NCBI GenBank assembly: GCA_029560875.1 | Contig: JAKQKB010000202.1 | Location: forward strand, 1 to 64,000 | Direction of reading: 5' to 3' | Length of the DNA: 64,000 nucleotides | DNA from: Bacteroidota bacterium | Lineage (GTDB): Bacteria; Bacteroidota; Bacteroidia; Bacteroidales; Tenuifilaceae | In this document: piece by piece, positions 8,985-17,278 of the stretch | Numbering within the stretch: position 1 is the stretch's first letter | Layout: each line of letters starts with the position of its first letter | Position numbers and translations under genes: made by a program | Notes under the pieces: generated by a model | Seen by the model: only the letters and a program-made list of their open reading frames with translations | Database searches by the model: none | Told to the model about the DNA's origin: nothing

Positions 8985-9416
8985 TCAAGAATTAATTTCA
9001 ATAAACTTAAAAGGTACCTGGGCCATATCGGATAGTTCTTCACCGGCTTCGCGAAGTTCGTCATCATCTTTATCGAAATGCCAATTTATGTTAATAGGTA
9101 ATCCACTCTTTTGCATTTCGTTGAGGAGTATTACTATGTCGTAAAGGAATTTTGCCGACGAAGAGTTAAAGTAAATAAACTTAAAGTCAAAATTAATGGG
9201 ATTTAAGGTTTTGCCCGTTTCTTTTATGGCAAGTTGCTCTTTTTTGAAGGATTCTAGCCAATTAATGATTGGAAAATAAAAATCTCTCACATTTTCGGGA
9301 CGCGAGTACCCTGCTAAAACATATATTCCTAAGCTTGGGTTAAAGTTTACGAATGGGGACACATTGGTTTGTTCAATTTTAAGCGGATTCATAGAATCTA
9401 TTGATTTGAAAACCAT
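8985..9416 (-). CDS. SiaC-family (DUF1987) regulatory protein, paralogue 2 of the kinase operon
   Basis: SiaC proteins have a fold like anti-anti-sigma factors and are phosphorylated by SiaB-type kinases; in Pseudomonas aeruginosa unphosphorylated SiaC activates a diguanylate cyclase. This 143-residue copy shows GYSRPENVRDFYFP, the phosphosite segment YFNSSSAK and the acidic WHFDKDDDE stretch, all hallmarks of DUF1987. It is the last gene of a minus-strand operon, 3 bases after the preceding siaC and 4 + 3 bases from siaB. It is clearly diverged from its neighbour, so it is not a recent tandem duplicate. Its output partner is not in the window. Confidence 0.88.
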   Translation of the reverse strand: MVFKSIDSMNPLKIEQTNVSPFVNFNPSLGIYVLAGYSRPENVRDFYFPIINWLESFKKEQLAIKETGKTLNPINFDFKFIYFNSSSAKFLYDIVILLNEMQKSGLPININWHFDKDDDELREAGEELSDMAQVPFKFIEINS

Positions 9417-9419
9417 TAC

Positions 9420-9830
9420 TTACGAATTGGGTGAAATTGGAATGAAGTTGAACGAATAGTTTATCATATCGGCAATTTCCTCACCCGATTCTAAAATTTC
9501 ATCATCGTCTTCGTCGTAAAACCAGTTAATTTCAATACTGTTTCCTTTTGAGTGGAACTTCATAAACTCAAGAAGTATGTCCAACAAAAATTTAGACGAG
9601 GCAGAGTTAAAGTATGTCATTTTAAGGTTAATAACCAAGTTACTTTTGTTGAATTCAGTATTCTTGCTTAACACCAAATCGTTATAATCCTCAAGCCATT
9701 TAAGTATTGGTTTATAAAAGCCCACAACATTTTCAGGCCTGGAGAATCCCGAAATCTCAAACACAGAGTTTACAGGGTCAAAGAATACTCTGGGTGTAAA
9801 TTCGCTGGGTTCAATATATAATGATTCCAT
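9420..9830 (-). CDS. SiaC-family (DUF1987) regulatory protein, paralogue 1 of the kinase operon
   Basis: The 136-residue protein has the full DUF1987 domain: GFSRPENVVGFYKPIL, then YFNSASSKFLLDILLEF around the presumed phosphosite serine, then WFYDEDDDEILESGEEI. It starts 4 bases after the SiaB kinase gene, and the next siaC follows after 3 bases. That spacing implies translational coupling and a kinase-substrate relationship. In this copy the middle position of the N-S-x-S motif is alanine. Downstream effector unknown. Confidence 0.9.
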   Translation of the reverse strand: MESLYIEPSEFTPRVFFDPVNSVFEISGFSRPENVVGFYKPILKWLEDYNDLVLSKNTEFNKSNLVINLKMTYFNSASSKFLLDILLEFMKFHSKGNSIEINWFYDEDDDEILESGEEIADMINYSFNFIPISPNS

Positions 9831-9834
9831 AACC

Positions 9835-10380
9835 TTACAGTTGTGTGGTGTTGTGTAAAACTTTGATTTTTAGCGTAAAATAGGAGTGGTTTGAGTCAAT
9901 TTCGTCGAATGTATAATCTAACTTATTCTCTGTAACCTTGGCAATGTTAACAATGCCAAGTCCAGCCCCCCCTTTTTGGGAAACATTTCCGCTAAGGATT
10001 ATTTCTTTATAGTATTCTTTCAACCCATTTCTATCCAATAGGTTTACCTTATTGAGCCGATCTTTTAATGCAAATATTTTACCATTCAATACGGAATTCG
10101 ATACCGATAGGCAAATGTACTTATCGTCGAGTTGTAGGTTAAACTTGGGTAGATAGTTTGTATTTCCCGTAATTAAATCTTGGTGCTTGTAGATATTCTC
10201 CAAACTTTCTACCATTGCTGCATAAACCTTTTTCTTGACAGTTATACCGAAGGCATAGCGGTCTAGTATTGCTGTCATTTTATTCAGCAAGAAACCAATC
10301 TCTTCGTAGGAGAGAGGTCCGTAATGACTAATTAATACTTCCTTTTTTTCCACGGGGTACAATTCGTATTTTGGTACCAA
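9835..10380 (-). CDS. SiaB-family protein kinase (DUF6272), GHKL-fold
   Basis: The 181-residue cytoplasmic protein resembles SiaB, a GHKL-fold serine/threonine kinase that phosphorylates SiaC. The N-box is E58-x3-N62 in VESLENIYKH. The G2 box is GGAGLGIV (residues 137-144). No histidine-kinase dimerisation helix or phosphoacceptor histidine is present, which fits a partner-switching kinase of the anti-sigma type. It heads an operon with two siaC genes. The counteracting phosphatase (SiaA, PP2C/SpoIIE type) is not encoded in the window. Confidence 0.85.
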   Translation of the reverse strand: MVPKYELYPVEKKEVLISHYGPLSYEEIGFLLNKMTAILDRYAFGITVKKKVYAAMVESLENIYKHQDLITGNTNYLPKFNLQLDDKYICLSVSNSVLNGKIFALKDRLNKVNLLDRNGLKEYYKEIILSGNVSQKGGAGLGIVNIAKVTENKLDYTFDEIDSNHSYFTLKIKVLHNTTQL

Positions 10381-10524
10381 ATTAAAAAATCAAATTGGAA
10401 TTAAAGCAAAAATTACAAAAAAAAAGAGTTCTAATGCATAAACCTCGGAGTAATTTTAACAAAATAAACACAAATTTGACTAAAGCACAATTGACGTTGA
10501 CAAAAGTGCTTTTTGAGTAAATGT

Positions 10525-10554
10525 AAAAAGGAGAGCATTTTGCTCTCCTTTTTT
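10525..10554 (-). terminator. Rho-independent terminator after the S46 peptidase gene
   Basis: A near-symmetric hairpin pairs AAAAAGGAGAGCA (10525-10537) with TGCTCTCCTTTTT (10541-10553), with a 3-base loop. It lies 20 bases beyond the peptidase stop on the minus strand, with a U-run in that direction, and separates the peptidase from the siaB operon. Confidence 0.92.
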
Positions 10555-10573
10555 ATGTTTTTAATGATTATAG

Positions 10574-12724
10574 CTATTCAATAATTTTCATCTCATCAAT
10601 TAAGCGAGTTGCACCAGCATACTTGTCAATGATGAAAAGTACATAACGAATATCAACGCTTATAGTTCTTTGTAGGTTTTTCTCGAAAACTATATCACCA
10701 CTCATGGCTTCCCAGTTACCGTCGAAAGCGCAACCTATAAGCTCACCATTAGCATTAATTACTGGGCTACCAGAGTTCCCTCCAGTAATGTCGTTGGTGG
10801 AAATAAACGCTAAAGGCATTTTTCCATTCTCGCCATATCGGCCATAATCTTTTGCGTTATATAGGTCTTTAAGTTTTTGAGGAACTACAAACTCCCAGTT
10901 ATCTGGGTCTTCTTTTTCCATAACACCATCAAGGGTGGTTATGTAGTCGTAGTGAACAGCGTTCATAGGATAGTAGTCCAAAACCTCTCCGTAAGTTAAA
11001 CGCATGGTTGAGTTAGCATCGGGATACATTGCTTTGCCCTGATTCATGTCAAGTATGCCTGCAATGAAAAGACGCTGACCTTTTTGTAGTTGATAGTTAA
11101 GTGGTTCAATAACCTTGTAAAGGTCTTCGCTTTTCTTAACTATTGACTGTGCAGCAACAAATGCAGGGTCTTTTTCCAGTGCTTTTAAGTTTGGTTTAGC
11201 AAGGAATGCGTATAGTTTAGTAGAATCAACAAAAATTGATTTATTGAAAATATCATCCACAAACTTATCGTAATCTTTCTTGTATTTACCGTTGATTGTT
11301 TGGTAGATATCGGGTTGGAACTGAGCAGGAACGTTGTCGGCAAACACCTTAAACATTGTTTTAGTAACTTTTCTGTCGGTAGATGCGCTATAGTTTTTGT
11401 AGAAGTTTACAGAACGATTCTTAATGCCGTTAACCACTTTATCGATATCTTCTTTTTTACCAGACTTCAGTGGTTCAACAAGCTGAGTTGCTATGCTTGC
11501 AAAAGATATAAGCTCTGTACTAGCACGGAAAACCTCCCCGTAGTACTGGGTAGCATGTAGGTGGTCCTTGCGTTTAGCAACTGCATCGTTAATTAGATTA
11601 AGGGCGTCGCCGTACTTTGCAACTCTTTCAGGGTTTGCGTTAACCCATTTCATGAACTCTTCCTCGTTGGCTTTCTTATAGTCGTAAACTTTAAGGCGTT
11701 TCAATGCCTTGTTCATACCAATAGAGTTCTTCCAGTAATTGCTAGAGCCAGCATACTTTGATGCATACTTAATGTTGATAGCTTTGTCGGCTAGCATATC
11801 TTTCAAAAGAATATCCTGACGGATTCCTCTAATGAAAATTCTATTTGTGTTTGATATTTTGATGTGTTCATCAACCTCCATTGATGTCATGTAGCGCTGG
11901 GTGCGACCAGGATAGCCCATAATCATTGCAAAATCACCTTTTTTTACACCTTTAATAGATATAGGGAGAGAGTGCTTTGGTGTGAACGGAACGTTTTCCT
12001 TTGAGTAGTTAGCAGGCTTATTGTCTTTATTGGCATATACTCTAAAAATAGAAAAGTCACCTGTATGGCGTGGCCACATCCAGTTGTCGGTATCGGCACC
12101 AAATTTTCCAATTGATGATGGAGGTGCGCCTACCATGCGAACGTCGGTAAATACTTCGTAAACTAAGAGGAAAAACTGGTTTCCGCCAAAATAGCTACGA
12201 ACCATTCCCCTGTAGTGAGTTCCTGCGGTTGCTTCAGTTTCAATTTTTTTACCAACTTCAGCAATTGCTTTATTTCTTTCTGGTTCTGACATCGATGCGT
12301 TTAAGGCCTCGTTAACCTTAGCCGTAACATCTTCAAGGCGAACAAGGAAAGTTGCACTTAACCCTGGAGTAGGGATTTCTTCTTCAATTGTCTTTGCCCA
12401 AAAACCGTCAGCCAAATAATCGTGTTCTGGAGTAGAATGTTGCTGGATAGCACCATATCCACAGTGGTGGTTTGTAAGGATTAATCCTTTATCGGATATC
12501 ATCTCACCGGTACAGCCGCCGCCGAAAATAATTACGGCATCTTTTAAACTTGAGTTGTTTACATTATATATATCCTCTGCGGTAAGTTTGAACCCTTTTT
12601 GCTGCATAGCATCAATGTTCAACTGCTTTAGCAAAGGTAATAGCCACATACCCTCATCGGCTTTGGCTATTGTGCCGAACATAAAGAAAAATCCGGCAAC
12701 CAGAACTAGCAAACGTTTTTTCAT
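10574..12724 (-). CDS. S46-family dipeptidyl-peptidase, DPP7-type
   Basis: S46 serine peptidases release dipeptides from oligopeptide N-termini in the periplasm and feed amino-acid fermentation in Bacteroidales. The 716-residue precursor has a signal peptide (about 1-22). The chymotrypsin-like triad is His87 (TNHHC), Asp223 (HTGDFS) and Ser651 (GGNSGSP). In Porphyromonas gingivalis DPP11 the S1 specificity arginine lies 18 residues after the serine; here that position is Gly669 (AFDGNWE), as in DPP7. That predicts a preference for hydrophobic P1 residues rather than Asp/Glu. The gene follows rnhB by 55 bases and ends at a strong terminator. Confidence 0.93.
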   Translation of the reverse strand: MKKRLLVLVAGFFFMFGTIAKADEGMWLLPLLKQLNIDAMQQKGFKLTAEDIYNVNNSSLKDAVIIFGGGCTGEMISDKGLILTNHHCGYGAIQQHSTPEHDYLADGFWAKTIEEEIPTPGLSATFLVRLEDVTAKVNEALNASMSEPERNKAIAEVGKKIETEATAGTHYRGMVRSYFGGNQFFLLVYEVFTDVRMVGAPPSSIGKFGADTDNWMWPRHTGDFSIFRVYANKDNKPANYSKENVPFTPKHSLPISIKGVKKGDFAMIMGYPGRTQRYMTSMEVDEHIKISNTNRIFIRGIRQDILLKDMLADKAINIKYASKYAGSSNYWKNSIGMNKALKRLKVYDYKKANEEEFMKWVNANPERVAKYGDALNLINDAVAKRKDHLHATQYYGEVFRASTELISFASIATQLVEPLKSGKKEDIDKVVNGIKNRSVNFYKNYSASTDRKVTKTMFKVFADNVPAQFQPDIYQTINGKYKKDYDKFVDDIFNKSIFVDSTKLYAFLAKPNLKALEKDPAFVAAQSIVKKSEDLYKVIEPLNYQLQKGQRLFIAGILDMNQGKAMYPDANSTMRLTYGEVLDYYPMNAVHYDYITTLDGVMEKEDPDNWEFVVPQKLKDLYNAKDYGRYGENGKMPLAFISTNDITGGNSGSPVINANGELIGCAFDGNWEAMSGDIVFEKNLQRTISVDIRYVLFIIDKYAGATRLIDEMKIIE

Positions 12725-12779
12725 TTTTTAATATTTAGGTTAAGTAATTATTTTATGTTGATTCGACAATTTAACACAA

Positions 12780-13397
12780 TTATGGTTTAAAATCAATTGG
12801 TAATTTTAGTTGAGTGTCGGTTTTTAAAAGTTTATAGGATAGCCTATGGTAAGGTGTAACGCCATACTTTTCAATTGCCTGACGATGAGCTTTGGTGGGA
12901 TAGCCTTTATTTTCAGTCCATCTATATTGAGGGTATTCAGCGTTGATTTTATCCATAAACTCATCGCGGTATGTTTTGGCTAATATTGATGCAGCAGCAA
13001 TAGATTGATAAATTGCATCGCCATGAATTACGCAGAGGTGTGGTATTCCGTTGTGTGTTTTGAAACGATTACCATCAATCAGCAAGAACTCAGGGCGAAC
13101 TCTTTTTAAACCATCAACAGCCTTTTGCATTGCAAGTATTGATGCGTTCAGAATGTTTATTCTATCAATCTCCTCGTTTGTTACGCTTGCCAGAGCCCAA
13201 TCGATAGCTGATTCTTGTATTATGTTTCGCAATTCAAATCTCCTTTTTTCTGAGAGTTGCTTTGAGTCGTTGATGTATGAGTTTTCAAAATTAGAGGGAA
13301 GGATTACTGCAGCAGCAAAAACAGGCCCGGCAAGGCAACCTCTTCCTGCCTCGTCGCATCCAGCTTCAACAACTCCTATGGTGTTATAGAGTTTCAT
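12780..13397 (-). CDS. rnhB: Ribonuclease HII
   Basis: The enzyme removes single ribonucleotides and RNA strands from RNA-DNA hybrids. The 205-residue protein carries the AGCDEAGRG motif (Asp15, Glu16), Asp108 in LLIDGN and Asp127 in VIHGDAIYQ, which form the metal-binding acidic centre, plus the [12 protein letters not shown] helix. Length and motif spacing match the family. It starts 10 bases after the upstream glycosyltransferase gene, so it is almost certainly co-transcribed with it. Confidence 0.96.
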   Translation of the reverse strand: MKLYNTIGVVEAGCDEAGRGCLAGPVFAAAVILPSNFENSYINDSKQLSEKRRFELRNIIQESAIDWALASVTNEEIDRINILNASILAMQKAVDGLKRVRPEFLLIDGNRFKTHNGIPHLCVIHGDAIYQSIAAASILAKTYRDEFMDKINAEYPQYRWTENKGYPTKAHRQAIEKYGVTPYHRLSYKLLKTDTQLKLPIDFKP

Positions 13398-13407
13398 TCT
13401 AATCTTT

Positions 13408-14532
13408 TTATTCCAGACTTCTCATAATACTATCGTAAAGTTTTACGGCTGATATATCCCAGTTGAATTGTTCTCCTTGCATTTTTGCGTTTTTTATCAA
13501 CTCGTTTCTTAACGACTCATTGCTCCAAAGATAAACCATTGAGTCTGCTATAGAATCTATATTCGAAGGGTCGAAATAAATGGCAGCATTACCAGCAACT
13601 TCGGGTATGGATGTTGTGTTTGAAACGGCAAGCGGCACTTCGCACTTAATAGCCTCTAATACGGGGATGCCAAACCCTTCGAAGAATGAAGGGTAAACCA
13701 TCGCAAATGAGGCTCCAATTATGCTTCGTAGTTCATTAATTTCTCGTCTGCCAGTAAATATAATATCATCTTTAAAAGGGCAGTGGTTAAATGCATTTTG
13801 AATAGCCTTAGTTTTAAACATTGGTTCTCCCACCAAAACTAACTTTATGTTTGAATTGGTTTTTTCCCTAAAAATGCTGTATGCCTTAATTAGTCCATCT
13901 ACGTTTTTACGAGGATTAAAGGCTCCAACAAAAACAAAGTATGGCGTGCCGCCCGATATCTTTACCCTCGTTTCTGTTGCTTCATCTTCTGAAATAGGGG
14001 AAAATGCAATGTTTGCCCCATTGTAAACAACATCTATTTTTTTTTCATCAATTTTATAGCAATTAACAATATCTGTTTTAGAATATTCACTTACAGTAAC
14101 AATCCTTTTGGCTTTATAAGCAAATTTTGGAAAGTATTTGTTGAAATACCACGATGTAATAAGCGGTAATCCTTTCGGATTGTGGTAAAAATTAATATCA
14201 TGAATTACAGCCAACTGTGGGATGTCGGTTTTTAATGACAGATATCCATCTGGTGAAACAAAAATGTCTATTTTGTGCTTTTTCAAGAATTTTTCAACTG
14301 CCCACTCGAACCAGATATACCATAAAATTGGATGACGTGATTGAGGTTTCAGGATGATAGGCGTTACATTGCTGGCAAATATAAAGTCGTCACTATAAGG
14401 GCGGTCAAATAGAAAAAAAAACTGGTGCTCTGGATGTTGCTTAGTTATTCTCTCGAAATTCTCGTATGTAAACCAACCAATTCCTTCCAGCTTGCCTTTG
14501 AGTAGTAAACGTGTATTAACCGCAATTCTCAT
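13408..14532 (-). CDS. Glycosyltransferase family 4 (GT-B fold)
   Basis: The 374-residue cytoplasmic enzyme is a retaining GT4 glycosyltransferase that probably builds a surface polysaccharide or lipopolysaccharide. The C-terminal Rossmann domain shows [22 protein letters not shown] and the E-x7-E signature in [12 protein letters not shown] (about 280-292), followed by [10 protein letters not shown]. Donor and acceptor sugars cannot be inferred. The gene is divergent from the flippase at 14729, suggesting a shared role in glycan export, and precedes rnhB by 10 bases. Confidence 0.9.
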   Translation of the reverse strand: MRIAVNTRLLLKGKLEGIGWFTYENFERITKQHPEHQFFFLFDRPYSDDFIFASNVTPIILKPQSRHPILWYIWFEWAVEKFLKKHKIDIFVSPDGYLSLKTDIPQLAVIHDINFYHNPKGLPLITSWYFNKYFPKFAYKAKRIVTVSEYSKTDIVNCYKIDEKKIDVVYNGANIAFSPISEDEATETRVKISGGTPYFVFVGAFNPRKNVDGLIKAYSIFREKTNSNIKLVLVGEPMFKTKAIQNAFNHCPFKDDIIFTGRREINELRSIIGASFAMVYPSFFEGFGIPVLEAIKCEVPLAVSNTTSIPEVAGNAAIYFDPSNIDSIADSMVYLWSNESLRNELIKNAKMQGEQFNWDISAVKLYDSIMRSLE

Positions 14533-14685
14533 TTAGAGTAGAAATTTGCGCTAATTACATCATTTTTCGGTCAATTTGCAAGAAAAAAGTTTATGATAGG
14601 CGGTAAATTGCCTTTAGATCTTACAAACCAATATTGGAACCCAAAGTTTTAGATTTTCTCTGCTTAGTTGGAATGAATATAATTT

Positions 14686-14693
14686 TAACTTTG
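14686..14693 (+). promoter_or_regulatory. Probable -7 box (TAACTTTG) for the flippase gene
   Basis: The sequence matches the Bacteroidota -7 consensus TAnnTTTG. No well-spaced -33 TTG was found. A 7-bp stem, GAAGATT (14693-14699) with AATCTTC (14705-14711), lies just downstream, before the GTG start codon. Confidence 0.4.
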
Positions 14694-14728
14694 AAGATTC
14701 GTTTAATCTTCATTAAAGAGCGTTTTGA

Positions 14729-16180
14729 GTGAAAAGAATTTTTACAACAAATCTACTGCTACTTGTTTTTGTAAACATTCTTATTAAGCCATTCTGGATA
14801 TTTGGCATTGATAGGACTGTGCAGAATACTTTGGGGGCAGGAGAGTATGGCATATTTTACACCCTTTTCAATATTTCGTTGCTTTTTAATATTCTTTTAG
14901 ATTTTGGACTAACCAATTTTAACAACAGGGAGATTAGTCGTCACCCTCAACTTTTAGGCAAGTACCTTTCTAATATTGTAGGGATTAAAGTTGCTCTTGC
15001 TATTTTTTACGGATTATTTACGCTGCTTTTTGCTTTTACCTTAGGTTATGCTAATCGTGAAATTGTTTTACTGTTAGTGCTTGTTGCCAATCAGGTGCTG
15101 TCATCGTTTATTCTCTATCTGCGTTCTAACCTTAGTGGTCTTCAATTATTTAAACTTGACAGTTTGTTGTCGGTTTTGGATAAGACCTTGATGATAATTA
15201 TTTGCGGAATGATGCTTTGGACAAAATGGCTTCCTATTAAATTCAATATAGGTACTTTTGTTTTATCACAAACATTATCCTATGTATTAACCGCTGTTAT
15301 TGCGTTTATTTTTGTGCTGAAGAATTCAGGGAAAGTTATATTAAAGTTAGATTTTCCGTTTTCGTTGTCAATGCTAAAAAGTAGCTTTCCTTATGCCTTA
15401 CTTGTTTTACTGATGACTATTTACAGCAGGGTCGATTCAGTATTGATTGAAAGGCTCCTGCCTAACGGTGATATTGCCGCAGGGGTTTATGCTCAAGCTT
15501 TCAGACTGCTTGATGCCGCAAACATGTTTCCATTTTTATTTGCTAGCCTTTTGCTCCCGATATTTTCCAAAATGATTAAGAATAACAATAATCTGTCTCC
15601 GTTTGTGGGTTTTTCCTCCATTTTGCTTTTGGTTCCTGTTGTTTCATTTGCTATACCAACATTTGTTTTTCGCAATCATATTATGGAGTTGCTCTATGTT
15701 GAGCATACTGCGCAATCGTCGCAAGTTTTGGGAATTTTAATGGGCTCATTTGTGTTCATAGCTATAGGTTACATATTTGGTACTCTTTTAACTGCTCAAG
15801 GCGATTTGCTCAAACTTAACTATGTATCGGCAATGGCAGTAGTCTTAAGCATTTTTGTGCAGTTTATGTTGATTGGTAGATTTGGTATTGTTGGAGCAGC
15901 ATACGGGAATCTTATAACTAGCGCATTTGTTGCAATTTTTACATTATTGCTTGCGTTTCAGAGATATGAGTTTAAAATAGATAAGTCCTATTGGTATAGA
16001 TCTTTTGTGTTTATTGTGACTTCTATTATTGCAACTTTGTTGTTATATAATGCTAAGGTTAATCCTTTAGTATCATTGGTTATAGCATTTTTATTGATAA
16101 TTCTTTTTTCGCTTGTTTTTAAGTTGATTAGGTTTAAAGAGTTGGCTTCTTTTTTTACCAAAGAGGCTCCCTTTGAATAA
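14729..16180 (+). CDS. Polysaccharide flippase, Wzx/MATE-like (MOP superfamily)
   Basis: The 483-residue integral membrane protein has about 12-14 hydrophobic segments and the N-terminal pattern of oligosaccharide flippases (GAGEYGIFYTLFNISLLF, then LDFGLTNFNNREI). It likely moves a lipid-linked glycan across the inner membrane. The start is GTG at 14729; no upstream in-frame start fits better. It is divergent from a GT4 glycosyltransferase gene (196-base gap) and followed after 111 bases by two siaC genes. No polymerase or chain-length regulator is nearby, so this is not a full capsule cluster. Confidence 0.88.
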   Translation: MKRIFTTNLLLLVFVNILIKPFWIFGIDRTVQNTLGAGEYGIFYTLFNISLLFNILLDFGLTNFNNREISRHPQLLGKYLSNIVGIKVALAIFYGLFTLLFAFTLGYANREIVLLLVLVANQVLSSFILYLRSNLSGLQLFKLDSLLSVLDKTLMIIICGMMLWTKWLPIKFNIGTFVLSQTLSYVLTAVIAFIFVLKNSGKVILKLDFPFSLSMLKSSFPYALLVLLMTIYSRVDSVLIERLLPNGDIAAGVYAQAFRLLDAANMFPFLFASLLLPIFSKMIKNNNNLSPFVGFSSILLLVPVVSFAIPTFVFRNHIMELLYVEHTAQSSQVLGILMGSFVFIAIGYIFGTLLTAQGDLLKLNYVSAMAVVLSIFVQFMLIGRFGIVGAAYGNLITSAFVAIFTLLLAFQRYEFKIDKSYWYRSFVFIVTSIIATLLLYNAKVNPLVSLVIAFLLIILFSLVFKLIRFKELASFFTKEAPFE

Positions 16181-16231
16181 AAAAAGTTTCAATTCGTATC
16201 AATAAAACGTAAATTGATAAAAAAATATCAG

Positions 16232-16239
16232 TATTTTTG
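16232..16239 (+). promoter_or_regulatory. Probable -7 box (TATTTTTG) upstream of the siaC pair
   Basis: The sequence is an exact TAnnTTTG match 52 bases before the ATG at 16292. It suggests the siaC pair has its own promoter and is not simply read through from the flippase gene. The best TTG upstream (16214-16216) is 15 bases away, shorter than usual. Confidence 0.45.
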
Positions 16240-16291
16240 ATTATTAAGGACTGATAGTATATCTTTAAGCCACTAATAAACAATTTAGTTG

Positions 16292-16801
16292 ATGGGTATT
16301 CTTATAGACAAAACAAGCGATTGCCCTTATATAAACTTTACAGAGGATGGTATTTTGGAAATTGAGGGACGCTCAATTACAGAGGATCCCTTTTCATTTT
16401 GGCAACCACTGCTCGAATGGGTTGAAAATTATACTCGCAAACCAGCATCGGAAACAGAGGTGAATATTTATTTGGAGTACTCCAACAGTAGTTCTAATAA
16501 GTATATAAATGAGTTGTTGCGAAAGTTGGAGGATTCTCATAGAAAAACTACCCTGGTTACTGTAAATTGGAGATACGAAGAGGATGACGAGTCTGTATTT
16601 CAACTTGGCAAAGATTTTGAGTCAATGTTAAAACTTCCATTCGTTTTTTCAGAAATTGAAATGGAGAAGGAGAGGGCTAAAAGAATCAAAATAAAGAACA
16701 AGAAGAGTGGCAATGAGGCTATTATAACAGCACGATACTGGGATGCAATTGTTCGGAACGGACATGGAGAGGATTACCAAATATTACAAGAATTTTCGTA
16801 A
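16292..16801 (+). CDS. SiaC-family (DUF1987) protein with a C-terminal extension
   Basis: The protein has 169 residues from the ATG at 16292 (a TTG one codon earlier is possible). It carries the DUF1987 core: LEIEGRSITEDPFSFWQPLL, the phosphosite segment YSNSSSNKYI and the acidic WRYEEDDES. Unlike the other copies it adds about 45 residues after the domain, a basic stretch (ERAKRIKIKNKKSG) and an amphipathic end (ARYWDAIVRNGHGEDY). The extension could dock a partner. A second siaC starts 39 bases downstream. No kinase lies in this locus, so phosphorylation may depend on the SiaB at 9835-10380 or on one outside the window. Confidence 0.85.
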   Translation: MGILIDKTSDCPYINFTEDGILEIEGRSITEDPFSFWQPLLEWVENYTRKPASETEVNIYLEYSNSSSNKYINELLRKLEDSHRKTTLVTVNWRYEEDDESVFQLGKDFESMLKLPFVFSEIEMEKERAKRIKIKNKKSGNEAIITARYWDAIVRNGHGEDYQILQEFS

Positions 16802-16840
16802 TACATTTTTTTTTCGCATATTTGTTTAAAATTGGCTTTA

Positions 16841-17230
16841 ATGGTAAAATACGAGCTCAAAGAAACTGCAACGACCCCGTTTGTCAATTTTGACCATACT
16901 ACAGGGGTAATTAAAATGGAGGGTCGGTCCATTCCAGAAAATGTGATTGACTTTTACCAGCCAATACTTCGTTGGATTGATGAGTACGCTCAAAATCCAT
17001 TGCCTCAAACATTGGTTCATATGAAGTTTGAGTACTTCAACACCAGCTCATCTAAGAGAATCTTTGATATTATGAAGAAACTCGAAAAAATGGCTATTGA
17101 TACCGGAACAAAGGTTACCATCAACTGGTATTTCGAGGAGGATGACGAAGATATTTACTTTGCTGGGAACGACTATAAGGCGCTAATAAATAAGGTAGAC
17201 TTTAACCTTATTGAACTTAAGCAGAATTAG
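16841..17230 (+). CDS. SiaC-family (DUF1987) regulatory protein
   Basis: The protein has 129 residues from the ATG at 16841; an upstream TTG at 16832 adds only three residues. The DUF1987 core is intact: MEGRSIPENVIDFYQPILRW, FEYFNTSSSKRIFDIM (threonine at the presumed phosphosite) and WYFEEDDEDIYFAG. It follows another siaC and faces a 7TM receptor gene across a shared terminator. The target is unknown. Confidence 0.88.
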   Translation: MVKYELKETATTPFVNFDHTTGVIKMEGRSIPENVIDFYQPILRWIDEYAQNPLPQTLVHMKFEYFNTSSSKRIFDIMKKLEKMAIDTGTKVTINWYFEEDDEDIYFAGNDYKALINKVDFNLIELKQN

Positions 17231-17244
17231 GCGATTATACCATA

Positions 17245-17275
17245 AAAAAGAAAAGCACCAATCGGTGCTTTTTTT
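17245..17275. terminator. Bidirectional terminator between siaC and the 7TM-DISM gene
   Basis: A 9-bp perfect stem, AAAAGCACC (17251-17259) with GGTGCTTTT (17264-17272), has loop AATC, a T-run to 17275 on the plus strand and an A-run upstream (T-run on the minus strand). It serves both convergent genes. Confidence 0.92.
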
Positions 17276-17278
17276 CTA

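Noticed and set aside
13051..13389. Open frame on the plus strand opposite RNase HII
   Set aside because: It lies fully within a well-supported gene and has no recognisable domain. The same applies to open frames at 4949-5287, 11300-11560, 42298-42609 and 54654-55007.
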